Shown here piece by piece: positions 17,789-26,900 of a stretch of 64,000 nucleotides of DNA (the stretch's first letter is position 1; each line of letters starts with the position of its first letter). Source of the DNA: Thermosulfurimonas sp. F29. GTDB lineage: Bacteria; Desulfobacterota; Thermodesulfobacteria; Thermodesulfobacteriales; Thermodesulfobacteriaceae. The notes under the pieces were generated by a model. It was not told the DNA's origin. It did no database searches and worked only from the letters and a program-made list of their open reading frames with translations. The stretch covers positions 124,001 through 188,000 of the forward strand of contig NZ_JAIFYA010000001.1 of assembly GCF_019688735.1 (NCBI RefSeq), read 5' to 3'. Both the position numbers and the translations under genes were made by a program.

Positions 17789-19047
17789 CCCCCTACGGCC
17801 TCCCTGCGGGCCTCCTCAAGCAACCGGCAGAATTCGGCCCGTTCCTCCCTCCGACAGGCCCGCTGAGCCGTCCATCTCAGGGAGATCGGGGCCAGGACCG
17901 TGGTCACGAAGGCCATTACCACCAGGGCGGAAAATTGCGCTTCGGTAAGGAGAGGGGTAGAAATCTTGCCCTGAGCCAGGAGCTCCCGGCTCAGGCTCAT
18001 GGCCACCGCGGCCACCACCATCTCCACCGCCCCGCGTCCGTTCATCCCGGAACCCACCACCAGACATTCCCAGAATCCGAAGCCGAAAAGCCTGAGCCCC
18101 AGGCCGGCACCGACGAATTTACCCACAAGAGCCACCGCAGTAATGGCCACGGTCAGGAGGAGGAACCCGGGATCGAGGCTCCAGTGCAGATGAAAGGCCA
18201 GGGTTACAAAAAATACGGGAAGAAGGAAACCGTAACTCAATCCGTAAAAACGATCCTCGATGATCTCGTACACCTCGGGGCGCATAATCTCCCGTCGCAC
18301 GAACTGGCCGGCCAGAAAGGCCCCGATGACATGATGTAGCCCGGCCTCTTCGGCCAGAAAGGCCATCACCAGAGCCACCACCAGGGCGAAGGTCACGGCC
18401 TTGCCTCCCTCATCGGTAATCCGCCGCGTGAAGCGGGGAAGCACGACCTCCCCCAGAAATATGGTGACCCCGAAAAAGGCCAGGACCTTCAGGACGATGA
18501 AGCCGATACCCGCCACATCCACGCGTCCGCTGCGGGCCAGTCCCAGGAGCACGGAAAGGGTGACGAGGGCCAGGAGATCGTCCACCAGGGCCGCCCCGAT
18601 GATGATGTGCCCCAGTTCGGTACGGTTTATGCGGAGGCTCTTGAGCACCACGGTCTGCACCGCGATGGCCGTTATGGAGGTACCCATCCCCACGAAGAGA
18701 CTCTGGTAGAGGGTGCCCCCGAAGAGATAAGCCGTAAGGGCCCCGAGGACGAACGGCAACACAAAACCTCCCAGGGCCACCGCCAGGGAGGGCCTGAGGT
18801 GCTCCAGGAGTTCCCGGGGGTCCATCTCGAGCCCGGCGTAAAACATGGCGAAGAAGATCCCCAACTCCGCCAGGAGTTCCAGCGACTCGGAAGGGGATAC
18901 GAGCCCCAGGACCGGGGGACCGAGAATAAGACCGGCCACCAGTTCACCCAGCATCACCGGAAGCCCCAGACGCTGAGCCACATAGCCCAGCGCCCAGGCC
19001 CCGCAGAGGACGAGGAGAAGGTCCAGCAAGAAGGCAGTATTGAGCAT
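17785..19047 (-). CDS. Cation:proton antiporter (CPA2 / KefB-type membrane domain)
   Basis: A 420-residue membrane protein with about 12 hydrophobic segments of the Na+/H+ exchanger (CPA2) fold. Typical features: RLGLPVMLGELVAGLILGP near the start, FFAMFYAGLEMD, ALVDDLLALVTL with the ion-binding Asp pair, and GMNGRGAVEMV in a late helix. It lacks the C-terminal TrkA-N/NAD domain of true Kef channels, so it is a membrane-only antiporter. The transported ion (Na+ or K+ against H+) cannot be decided from sequence. It is monocistronic and divergent from the next gene. Confidence 0.88.
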   Translation of the reverse strand: MLNTAFLLDLLLVLCGAWALGYVAQRLGLPVMLGELVAGLILGPPVLGLVSPSESLELLAELGIFFAMFYAGLEMDPRELLEHLRPSLAVALGGFVLPFVLGALTAYLFGGTLYQSLFVGMGTSITAIAVQTVVLKSLRINRTELGHIIIGAALVDDLLALVTLSVLLGLARSGRVDVAGIGFIVLKVLAFFGVTIFLGEVVLPRFTRRITDEGGKAVTFALVVALVMAFLAEEAGLHHVIGAFLAGQFVRREIMRPEVYEIIEDRFYGLSYGFLLPVFFVTLAFHLHWSLDPGFLLLTVAITAVALVGKFVGAGLGLRLFGFGFWECLVVGSGMNGRGAVEMVVAAVAMSLSRELLAQGKISTPLLTEAQFSALVVMAFVTTVLAPISLRWTAQRACRREERAEFCRLLEEARREAVGG

Positions 19048-19080
19048 AGACCCTTACTCTTTATAGCAAATCTCTCCGGC

Positions 19081-19108
19081 TTGACCAGCCTTACATATGG
19101 GCTATCTT
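19081..19108 (+). promoter_or_regulatory. Putative promoter TTGACC-16-TATCTT
   Basis: TTGACC at 19081-19086 and TATCTT at 19103-19108, 16 bases apart. The -10 lies inside the ATG-started version of the downstream gene, so if real, the gene would begin at GTG 19115, almost without leader. Confidence 0.4.
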
Positions 19109-19915
19109 TCAGGTGTGAGGGCTCTTCTCTATCCACAGACCCACCTGCGGGGGGATCTCGCTGAGGTCCTCCTCCAGGTGGTGGAGGCACTGATTCTCCT
19201 GCGTCCGGCGGAGTATCCCCCCCGGGGGGTGGCCCGGGAGCTCGCCGAGGAGGGCCGGGTACACTTCCTTTATCCTCCCCCCCTGGGAGAAAAACTTTCC
19301 GTCTTTCTGGATCTCGTATCCGGATACGAGGAATGGGGGCGCCTTATGCGCAGTCCCGAGAATGTAGCCCTTTTTAAAGCCGCTCCGGAGACCCTGGAGG
19401 AAAGCGTATCGGACATAAAACGGGCCCTTCTGGGAGATTCCTCCCGCAGGGAGGATCCCTTGCTCACCGCACGGGTGAGGCTGGCCCTGGCCGAACGCCT
19501 GGACCACTATCTGGAGGAACTGGATAAGGAACTGCACGAACTCGAAGAAAAGAGTCGCTTTCTTTCCCGCATGATCGTGGGCGACACCACAGGGGTGCGT
19601 TTTCCCGAATGGGTTACCGAGATCCGGGAACCCGGCTGGGAACTCCCCGCCCTGAGGGAAAGACTGGCCGCCTGGAAGACCCTTCTCCCCCTCCTGCCGG
19701 AGCTTCCCGACACCCTGGTCGTGGATCAGCCGCTCCTTCTCGAGGAATGGCGGGACCTTTCTCCGGAGGAGGTCACGGTTCGTCCCCTGGGAAAGAACCT
19801 TCGTCTCCGGGAAATATTCTATCCCCTTTCCCCCCGCGAGCTCCTGGCCCTCCCCCACTCCCCGCCTCCCCAATCCCGCGGAAAGACCCGCGTGCTATTC
19901 CTGGAAAGAATTTAA
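19097..19915 (+). CDS. Protein of unknown function
   Basis: A 272-residue soluble protein that I do not recognise. It is rich in Leu, Glu and Arg, mostly helical up to residue 150 with a coiled-coil-like stretch (RLDHYLEELDKELHELEEK), then has mixed beta segments and a basic tail. No Cys/His clusters or membrane segments. ATG 19097 lacks a Shine-Dalgarno site; an in-frame GTG at 19115 follows a promoter-like pair by seven bases and could be the real start. The gene is single, divergent from the antiporter and convergent with cobQ. Confidence 0.65.
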   Translation: MGYLSGVRALLYPQTHLRGDLAEVLLQVVEALILLRPAEYPPRGVARELAEEGRVHFLYPPPLGEKLSVFLDLVSGYEEWGRLMRSPENVALFKAAPETLEESVSDIKRALLGDSSRREDPLLTARVRLALAERLDHYLEELDKELHELEEKSRFLSRMIVGDTTGVRFPEWVTEIREPGWELPALRERLAAWKTLLPLLPELPDTLVVDQPLLLEEWRDLSPEEVTVRPLGKNLRLREIFYPLSPRELLALPHSPPPQSRGKTRVLFLERI

Positions 19916-19924
19916 AGGAATAGT

Positions 19925-21346
19925 CTAAACCAGTTCGGCCAGGCGTTTAAACAATCCGGCAAAGGCCGGAAGTCCCAGGGCGCGGTCCAGAACCGCGCCC
20001 ACTCTTTCCCTATAGGGACGGGAAGGTTTTTCCGGAAGTCCCGCCTTTCGGCGGACATAGTTCAGAAAGGCCTCCCGAAAACGGTCCTCGAAGAAGATCC
20101 CGTGGAGGTAGGTCCCCATGATCCGCTCCTTAAAGACGCTCACCACCTCGTTGCCCCCGAGATAGCTTCGACCGTAGCGAATCTCAAACCCGGAAAGGGC
20201 CTCCTTCCAGAAGGGGAAGGGAGGATGATCCGTGAGGGGACCGGAGCGCTTGGGGGAGCGAAAGATCGTCTCGTGGGGGAGAAGGCCGAGTCCCGGCAGT
20301 TCCCCCCCGAACTCAAGCCCCTCGGGATCAATCAGGCGCCGCCCCAGGATCTGGAATCCCCCGCAGAGTCCCAGGATCACTCCCCGTTCGGCGATCCGAC
20401 CCAGGACCTCGTCCAGACCGTTTTCCCTGATCCAGGCCAGGCTCTGCCCCACATTGCGGGATCCGGGGAGGATGACCAGGTGAGCCTCGGCCACCACCCG
20501 GGGGTTGCGGGTGAAGAGCAGCTCCACCCCCTCTTCGTAACGAAGCGGATCCAGGTCCAGGAAATTGGCCAGATAGGGATAGGCCAGTACCGCCACCCGA
20601 AGGCCCTCGGTCCGGAAGGACTGGTCCGAGAGTCTGAGTGAGGCGCTGTCCTCCTCCAGAAAATGATCGGAAAGATAGGGCAGAAGTCCCAGCGCGGGGC
20701 GACCAGTGCGTTCCTCGAGGAGGCGGAGCCCCTCCTCAAAAAGGGCCGGGTCCCCCCGGAACTTGTTTACCACGAACCCCAGGGACTGGGCCTTGAGCTC
20801 CGGAACCAGCTCGTAAGTCCCCCAGATCTGGGCGAAGATTCCACCCCGGTCTATTTCCCCCACCAGCACATAGGGAATTCCGTAGGTGCGCAGGAGCTCG
20901 TAATTGGCGATATCCCCCTCAAGGAGGTTCAATTCCGCCAGCCCCCCGGCTCCCTCTATTATCACCAGATCGTTTTCGTGAAGGAGTTCCTCGAAGACGG
21001 CGAAGACCCTTTCCCGGTAGCGCCGGCGGAAGGCCCTGAACTCCCCGGCCGGAAGTATCCCTTCCGGTTTTCCCAGGAAAATGATCTCCGCCCGGCGTTC
21101 GGCCAGGGGCTTCAGGAGAAGGGGATTCATACGCACCGAGGGACGCCTTCCCGCGGCCAGGGCCTGATAAGCCTGCGCCCAGGCCATCTCCCCCTCTTCG
21201 GTGGCCAGCGCGTTCAGGCTCATGTTCTGCGCCTTAAAGGGCACCACCCTCAGGCCCCGTCGGGAAAAATAACGACAGGCCAGGGCCGCAAGGAGGCTTT
21301 TGCCCACCGAGGACATCGTTCCCACGAAGGCCAGGGCCCTTCCCAT
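19925..21346 (-). CDS. cobQ: Cobyric acid synthase CobQ
   Basis: A 473-residue glutamine-dependent amidotransferase of cobalamin synthesis. The N-terminal DTBS-like ATPase begins with FVGTMSSVGKSLLAALACRYF and FKAQNMSLNA; the C-terminal class I GATase domain has its nucleophile in GLCGGFQILGR and the catalytic His/Glu near the C-terminus (GTYLHGIF). CobQ amidates side chains b, d, e and g of adenosylcobyrinic acid diamide. GAGGTGAGG precedes the ATG. It is the last of a three-gene minus-strand set (DUF1015, Cys-cluster, cobQ). No other cobalamin gene is in the window and no cobalamin riboswitch was seen upstream. Confidence 0.95.
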   Translation of the reverse strand: MGRALAFVGTMSSVGKSLLAALACRYFSRRGLRVVPFKAQNMSLNALATEEGEMAWAQAYQALAAGRRPSVRMNPLLLKPLAERRAEIIFLGKPEGILPAGEFRAFRRRYRERVFAVFEELLHENDLVIIEGAGGLAELNLLEGDIANYELLRTYGIPYVLVGEIDRGGIFAQIWGTYELVPELKAQSLGFVVNKFRGDPALFEEGLRLLEERTGRPALGLLPYLSDHFLEEDSASLRLSDQSFRTEGLRVAVLAYPYLANFLDLDPLRYEEGVELLFTRNPRVVAEAHLVILPGSRNVGQSLAWIRENGLDEVLGRIAERGVILGLCGGFQILGRRLIDPEGLEFGGELPGLGLLPHETIFRSPKRSGPLTDHPPFPFWKEALSGFEIRYGRSYLGGNEVVSVFKERIMGTYLHGIFFEDRFREAFLNYVRRKAGLPEKPSRPYRERVGAVLDRALGLPAFAGLFKRLAELV

Positions 21347-21350
21347 GTCC

Positions 21351-21863
21351 TCACCTCAATTCCATAAAAAAGAGTTTCTCCTTCAGAAATACTTCCAGCT
21401 GAAACACGAGGGTCATTTCGTCTTCCTGTGCCTTTTGCAGAAAAATCAACTTTTCGTGAGGAAAATGTTCGCGAAACCACGCACAAAAAAAATTGCGACA
21501 GATAATAGGCCGGGCCTTTAGGGAGCACCCTTTCAGAGTGAGAAAGAAGCAACCCCGGGCAAATGTCCTCTTTTCGGGAAAAGTAACCCCCAGGAATAGG
21601 TTTAAAATAAGAAGCTCCCGGCTTACCGACAGTTCCATGTCTCTTCCGCAGCAGGTAGATCTTTCCCGAATCGCACAATCCGCACACAGTCGGTAGGCCC
21701 CGGTGGAATAATAGGCCTTTTCGGAAACACTCAGAGATTTCCGCAGTTCTCGCAAAAGAACATGAAAGTCGGGATCATCTCCCAGAAGTTCCCGGATACG
21801 CGGAAAAATCCGCAAAACCTCGGACAGAGTCCGGACAAAGAGGTCCTCGGCTTTTAAGGACAA
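21351..21863 (-). CDS. Divergent YkgJ-like cysteine-cluster protein
   Basis: A 170-residue protein with eight clustered cysteines: CADCAIRERSTCC near residue 60 and GCFFLTLKGCSLKARPIICRNFFC around residues 108-131, which I describe by its parts: a C-x-n-GC pair, then RPxxCR. This order (CC pair, later Cys pair, RPxxCR) parallels the YkgJ-type gene at 1615-2205, so it is probably a remote member of the same predicted metal-binding family. TTG 21863 is the apparent start, overlapping the DUF1015 stop. DNA here is less GC-rich than its neighbours. Confidence 0.6.
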   Translation of the reverse strand: MSLKAEDLFVRTLSEVLRIFPRIRELLGDDPDFHVLLRELRKSLSVSEKAYYSTGAYRLCADCAIRERSTCCGRDMELSVSRELLILNLFLGVTFPEKRTFARGCFFLTLKGCSLKARPIICRNFFCAWFREHFPHEKLIFLQKAQEDEMTLVFQLEVFLKEKLFFMELR

Positions 21864-23110
21864 GGAGGGGCGGCCTCCGGAGTTATACGGAATACCACCA
21901 GTCCGGTAAGAATTTTGGGGTGGAAGTAAGTGGACTTGTGTGGCATCACCTTTCCGCTTGAGGCTACCCTCTCGAGAGCTTCAATGGGAGTGGGCGGGAG
22001 GAGTATTCCCAGAGCGCCCTTGCTGGCTTCTTTATACACCTCTTCGGACCAGGGAGTATAGGAAAGGAGACCCTTTTCTTTCAGATCTTTCTCGGACTCT
22101 CCGAAAAGGGCTTTAATAAATCGGGCACACCAGGCTGCGGGAAGTTGCGTCTCCGGAAGTCCATTTTCCCGTTCCCAGCGGAGTAAAATCTCCGGTCTTA
22201 AACGCACCTCATAGGGACGGCCTTCAAAAAAGATAACAAAAACCCTTTTTTCCAGATCGGGACGCCCCGCATCAGGGGGAAAAGAAATCGATTCAGCCAT
22301 TTCTCGGAGGACTTCCTCAAGTTTTCCCCTTTCCGGACTGCGCCGAACTATCCGGTGGGTAGGAAGAACAATGAGCCCGGGATCCTCAAAGGGACAAAGA
22401 TAAGACATGATATAGTGAAAACAGCGGGGCTCCCCGGGTTTGAAGCGGGCCTCCATCTCCTCGGCATACCGCAACGCGGTAGTGTAACGATGATGGCCAT
22501 CAGCAATATAAAAAACACGATCCCGGAAAAATTGCTGAAGCTTCCCTTGAACCCCCGGATCGTCAATTCGAACCAGTTCATGAACGGTACCATCCGAAAT
22601 CTCCACCCGAAGAATCTCTTTCCCGGGAACGGTCTTTAAGGTTTCTCTCTCTGGATCCCGATAAAGGACAAAGATCTGGCTGAACTGGGCCGAGGTGGCC
22701 CGAAGAAGTCTAAGTCGGTCCTCGGTGATGCGGGAAAAGGTCTTCTCATGGGGAAGAATTTTTCCCTCACTAAAAGGACTGAGCCGAACCAACGCAATAA
22801 ATCCGGTTCGAGTGTATCTCTGTCCATTATGACTAAAATGCAAACGATAAAGATAAAAACTGGGGTATTTCTCCCTTATGAGGATGCCTTCCTCCACCCA
22901 CTTTTTCAACCTTTCGGCGGCCCGTTGATAGCGATCCGGTCCTTCGGGAGAAATCTCCAGATGGAAAATATTGTGAGGATCCTTCGCAAGATACTGAAAA
23001 ACCTCCTCTGGACTGACCACATCATACGGAGGAGCCACTACCCGAGAAAGATTCACCCGTTCGGGATTGTAGCGCCATCCGTAAAAAGGACACACATCCG
23101 GCATGGGCAT
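21854..23110 (-). CDS. DUF1015 family protein
   Basis: A 418-residue protein. It begins MPMPDVCPFYGWRYNPERV followed by VVAPPYDVVS, the invariant opening of DUF1015. Further conserved parts are LPHEKTF, FYIADGHHRYTTALRYAEEM and the C-terminal KSTYFHPKILTGLV. The family is widespread in anaerobes and of unknown function; the DGHHR block suggests a nucleotide or phosphate site. The frame stays open upstream to GTG 23284, but the extra 58 residues do not fit the family, so ATG 23110 is chosen; no strong ribosome site is seen. GC content is lower than in surrounding genes. Confidence 0.85.
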   Translation of the reverse strand: MPMPDVCPFYGWRYNPERVNLSRVVAPPYDVVSPEEVFQYLAKDPHNIFHLEISPEGPDRYQRAAERLKKWVEEGILIREKYPSFYLYRLHFSHNGQRYTRTGFIALVRLSPFSEGKILPHEKTFSRITEDRLRLLRATSAQFSQIFVLYRDPERETLKTVPGKEILRVEISDGTVHELVRIDDPGVQGKLQQFFRDRVFYIADGHHRYTTALRYAEEMEARFKPGEPRCFHYIMSYLCPFEDPGLIVLPTHRIVRRSPERGKLEEVLREMAESISFPPDAGRPDLEKRVFVIFFEGRPYEVRLRPEILLRWERENGLPETQLPAAWCARFIKALFGESEKDLKEKGLLSYTPWSEEVYKEASKGALGILLPPTPIEALERVASSGKVMPHKSTYFHPKILTGLVVFRITPEAAPPCP

Positions 23111-23446
23111 TTGGGTAATATAAAACCTCGCTTTCGTCAACTTGGGCAAATTCCGGGACTTGACATCCAGAGATCCACAGAGAAAAGATGTTATGCGATC
23201 TTCAGGTGAGGAAAAAAATGTGCGCAAGGTCTCTCGGCACCTTAGCAAAGAGGGCCTCACCGGAGGGGCCGAGGAATCCTTCACCCTGGCAATACAGATA
23301 TGACCGCGCAGCCGTCCGAGCTGTGGTGCAAACGACCTCAGGTTATCATGGTACGGAACCTATCCCATACGGCTTGAGGATCCCAACGGACTCGACGAGT
23401 CCCTTACGATTATTACGATTTCACCACGAATGCCGGGTGTTCGAAG
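23111..23446. other. 336-bp region without a supported gene; hairpin-rich leader
   Basis: Between the divergent DUF1015 and pgpA genes. It contains a perfect six-base-pair hairpin GGACTC-GAC-GAGTCC at 23388-23402, an imperfect eight-pair stem at about 23350-23369 that is fully paired (with two G-U pairs) only if read from the minus strand, and a CCTC-ACCG-GAGG hairpin near 23255-23267 enclosed by CTCGGC/GCCGAG. A consensus TTGACA (23160-23165, plus strand) has no convincing -10. Open frames on both strands here have no recognisable protein. It may hold a structured leader RNA or decayed sequence; I cannot name a known RNA family. Confidence 0.45.
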
Positions 23447-23890
23447 ATTACTGACCGTCTAGCTTATATTCTGGCTATTTTTTTCGGTTTAGGGAAAATT
23501 CCCTGGGCCCCGGGCACCTGGGGCTCAGCAGCCGGAATCTTTCTTTACTGGATCACCTCCGGCTGGCCTTTATGGGGCCGGGGACTTTTTCTGGTGGTTC
23601 TTACGCTGATGGGGGTATGGGCCTCGGGACGAACCGAAGATATCCTGCGGAGTAAAGATCCCTCGTGCGTGATCATCGACGAGGTGGCCGGAGCCTACCT
23701 GGCCGTACTGGGACATGCGGCCGATCCTTTGCACCTTGCAATGGGATTCTTGCTCTTCAGAATCCTTGACATCGGAAAACCATGGCCTGTAAATCAGGGC
23801 GAAAAGTGGCCCGGAGGCCGGGGAATTATGGCTGACGATCTCCTGGCCGGAGGAATCGTTAACGGAATAATAACCATCTTCATCCGGTAG
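23447..23890 (+). CDS. pgpA: Phosphatidylglycerophosphatase A, start codon unclear
   Basis: About 147 residues that clearly match PgpA: GLGKIPWAPGTWGS, the VIIDEVAGAYLA acidic motif, FRILDIGKPWPV and GGRGIMADDLLAG. PgpA removes phosphate from phosphatidylglycerophosphate in the inner membrane, the last step to phosphatidylglycerol. The frame has no ATG, GTG or TTG upstream of the conserved part; the family-like N-terminus (ITDRLAYILA) begins at ATT 23447. An ATG at 23430 is in another frame and would join this one only with one inserted base. Either a rare ATT start, a frameshift mutation or a sequencing error is possible. Confidence 0.75.
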   Translation: MTDRLAYILAIFFGLGKIPWAPGTWGSAAGIFLYWITSGWPLWGRGLFLVVLTLMGVWASGRTEDILRSKDPSCVIIDEVAGAYLAVLGHAADPLHLAMGFLLFRILDIGKPWPVNQGEKWPGGRGIMADDLLAGGIVNGIITIFIR

Positions 23891-23933
23891 CACCCCGCAA
23901 ATAAATCCGTATGTCGCTCTTCATATGTAAGGA

Positions 23934-26900
23934 TCACTGTCTCTGATAGGATCTACCCTTCCACCACTCGTAGAGGACCGGGATGAGGAGCAGGGTGACC
24001 AGGGTGGAGGTGACGAGCCCTCCGATCATGGGGGCGGCGATGCGGCGCATCACATCCGCTCCGGTGCCCCGGGACCAGAGGAGCGGCAGGAGACCGGCAA
24101 TGGTGGTGGCCACGGTCATAACCTTGGGGCGCAGGCGCATGACCGCTCCCTCCACCACCGCCTCTCTCAGGACGCGAGAATCAAGCGGACCGGCACTCTC
24201 CCTCTTGCGCCGGGCCGCGTCCAGATACACCAGCATCACCACTCCCGTCTCGGTGGCCACCCCCGCCAGCGCGATCATTCCCACCCCCACCGCCACCGAG
24301 AGATTGTAACCCAGAAACCAGAGAAGCCAAACCGAACCCACCAGGGCAAAGGGGATGGAAAGCATCACCAGGGTGACCTCCACCAGGTTGCGGAAGTGGA
24401 GGTAGAGCAGGAAGAAGATGAGAAAGACCGTAAAGGGTATGAGGAGGGTCAGGCGCCGTTTGACCCGCTCCATGTAGCGGTATTGACCGCTCCATTCCAG
24501 AAAGTATCCCGGGGGGAGCCTGAGTTTTTCCCGAACCACCCGCCTGGCCTCGCGGACATAGCTCCCGATGTCCCTCCCCACCACATCCACATAAACATAC
24601 CCCACCCGGAAACCGTTTTCGTCCTTGATCATGGGAGGACCGTCGGTGAGCCTTACGCGAGCAAGCTCCCCCAGGGGGACCATGGCCCCGGAGGGGGTCT
24701 TTACCAGGATACCTTTCAGCCCGGGGAGATCCTCCCGGAATTCCCGGGCGTAGCGAACCTGGACGGGGTATCGCTCCCGCCCTTCTACGGTGTAGTCTAT
24801 CACCAGGCCCCCTACCGCGGTGCGCACCAGATCCAGGACCTCGCCCACGGTCAAACCGTAGCGGGCACAGGCCCTTCGATCCGGCACTATGTCCACATAG
24901 TATCCCCCGCTGGTCCTTTCGGCATAAACGCTGCGGGTCCCCGGGAGACCGCGGAGCAGGGCCTCCAGTTCCTCACCGATCCGCTGGATGGTGGCCAGAT
25001 CCTTTCCGTAGATCTTGATCCCGATGGGGGTGCGGATCCCGGTGGTGAGCATGTCTATGCGGGTCTTTATGGGCATGGTCCAGGCGTTGGTCCACCCCGG
25101 AATCTGCATGGCCCGATCCATCTCGGCGATGAGTTTGTCCCAGGTCATCCCCGGTCGCCACTTATCCCGGGGTTTGAGGAGCACCGTGGTCTCCACCATG
25201 GAGAGCGGAGCCGGATCGGTGGCGGTTTCCGCCCGGCCCACCTTGCCGAAAACGGTCTTCACCTCGGGGAAACTCTTGAGGATACGGTCCTGGATCTGGA
25301 GCACCCTCACGGCTTCGGTGACGGAGATCCCGGGAAGGGTGGTGGGCATGTAGAGGATGGATCCCTCGTTCAGCGGAGGCATGAACTCCGAGCCCAGGCG
25401 TTGCCATACCGGCACCGTGGCGGCGAGCGAGGCCAGGGAAAGGAGCACCACCAGCCATTTCCAGCGCAGGGCCAACCCCAGAACCGGACGATAGACGGCG
25501 ATCAGGATCCGGGAGAGGGGATTCTTGCCCTCCGGGAAACCGCGGCGCACGAACCAGACCATTAGGGCCGGAGCCAGGGTGATGGAAAGAAGAGCGGCGA
25601 AGAACATGGAAAAGGTCTTGGTGTAGGCCAGCGGCTTGAACAGACGCCCCTCCTGGGCCTGAAGGGCGAAGACCGGCAGGAAGGAGACCGTGATCACCAG
25701 AAGGGAGAAGAAGATGGCCGGTCCCACCTCCCGGGCCGCCCGCAGGATCACCTCCCTGCGGGGGCCGGTGTCGTGTTCCAGGTGCTTGTGAGCGTTTTCC
25801 ACCAGCACGATAACCGCGTCCACCATGGCCCCTATGGCGATGGCTATGCCCCCCAGAGACATGATGTTGGCGGTGATGCGAAGGTAGTACATGGGGATAA
25901 AGGAAAGGGCCACCGCCACCGGAAGGATCACCACCGCCACCAGGGCCGAGGGAGGGTGAAGCAGGAAGAGAAAGATCACCACCGAAACCACGATCATTTC
26001 CTCAAGGAGGGTCTTGCGGAGGGTGCCGATGGCCCGTTTGATGAGTTCGGAACGATCGTAGGTGGTGACGATCTTCACCCCTTCCGGGAGGGCGGGTTCT
26101 ATTTCCTTCAGGCGCTCCTTCACCCGCCGGATCACATTGAGGGCGTTCTCCCCGTAACGCATGACCACGATGCCCCCCACCACCTCGCCCTCGCCGTTCA
26201 GTTCCGCCGCCCCTCGCCGCAACGCCGCCCCCAGACGCACCTCCGCCACATCCCTGAGCAGCACGGGCGTGCCGGTCACCGGATCGTTACGAAGCACGAT
26301 GTTTTCGAGGTCGGAGATTCCCTTCACATACCCCCGGCCGCGAACAAAAAATTCCTTGCCGGAGAACTCCAGGATCCTTCCTCCCACCTCCTGATTGCTC
26401 CGCCGGATGGCCCTTATGACCTCGAGCACCGAGAGCCCGTGGGCATAGAGTTTCACCGGATCGAGGAGAACCTGGTATTCCTTTACGAATCCTCCCACGG
26501 TGGCCACCTCGGCCACGCCGGGCACGGCCTCCAGCCAGTACTTGAGGTAGAAGTCCTGAAAGGTGCGAAGCTCGGAAAGGTCGTGACGCCCGCTCTTGTC
26601 CACCAGGGCATACTCAAAGACCCAGCCCACCCCGGTGGCGTCCGGCCCCAGACTCACCCGCACCCCCCGGGGAAGCTTTCCCTTGATGCGGTCCAGATAC
26701 TCGAGCACCCGACTCCTCGCCCAGTAGAGATCCGTGCCGTCCTTAAAGAGCACATAGATGAAGGCCTGGCCGAAATAGGAATAACCCCGGACCGTCTTCA
26801 CCCGGGGAGCGGCCACCAGGGAGGAGACTATGGGATAGGTGACCTGGTCCTCCATGATGTCCGGACTCTGTCCCGGCCATTCCGCCACCACGATCACCTG

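Noticed and set aside
23300-23400. tmRNA or RNase P RNA in the pgpA leader (GCAAACGAC resembles a tmRNA tag start)
   Set aside because: No tRNA-like ends, no plausible tag frame with stop, and none of the RNase P core motifs on either strand.
21347-23446. Cobalamin riboswitch upstream of the cobQ operon
   Set aside because: No B12-box or other conserved cobalamin-riboswitch core was found on the minus strand.
23188-23454. 88-codon plus-strand frame before pgpA
   Set aside because: No recognisable protein, unlike codon use, and it overlaps the hairpins. It is treated as part of the non-coding region.
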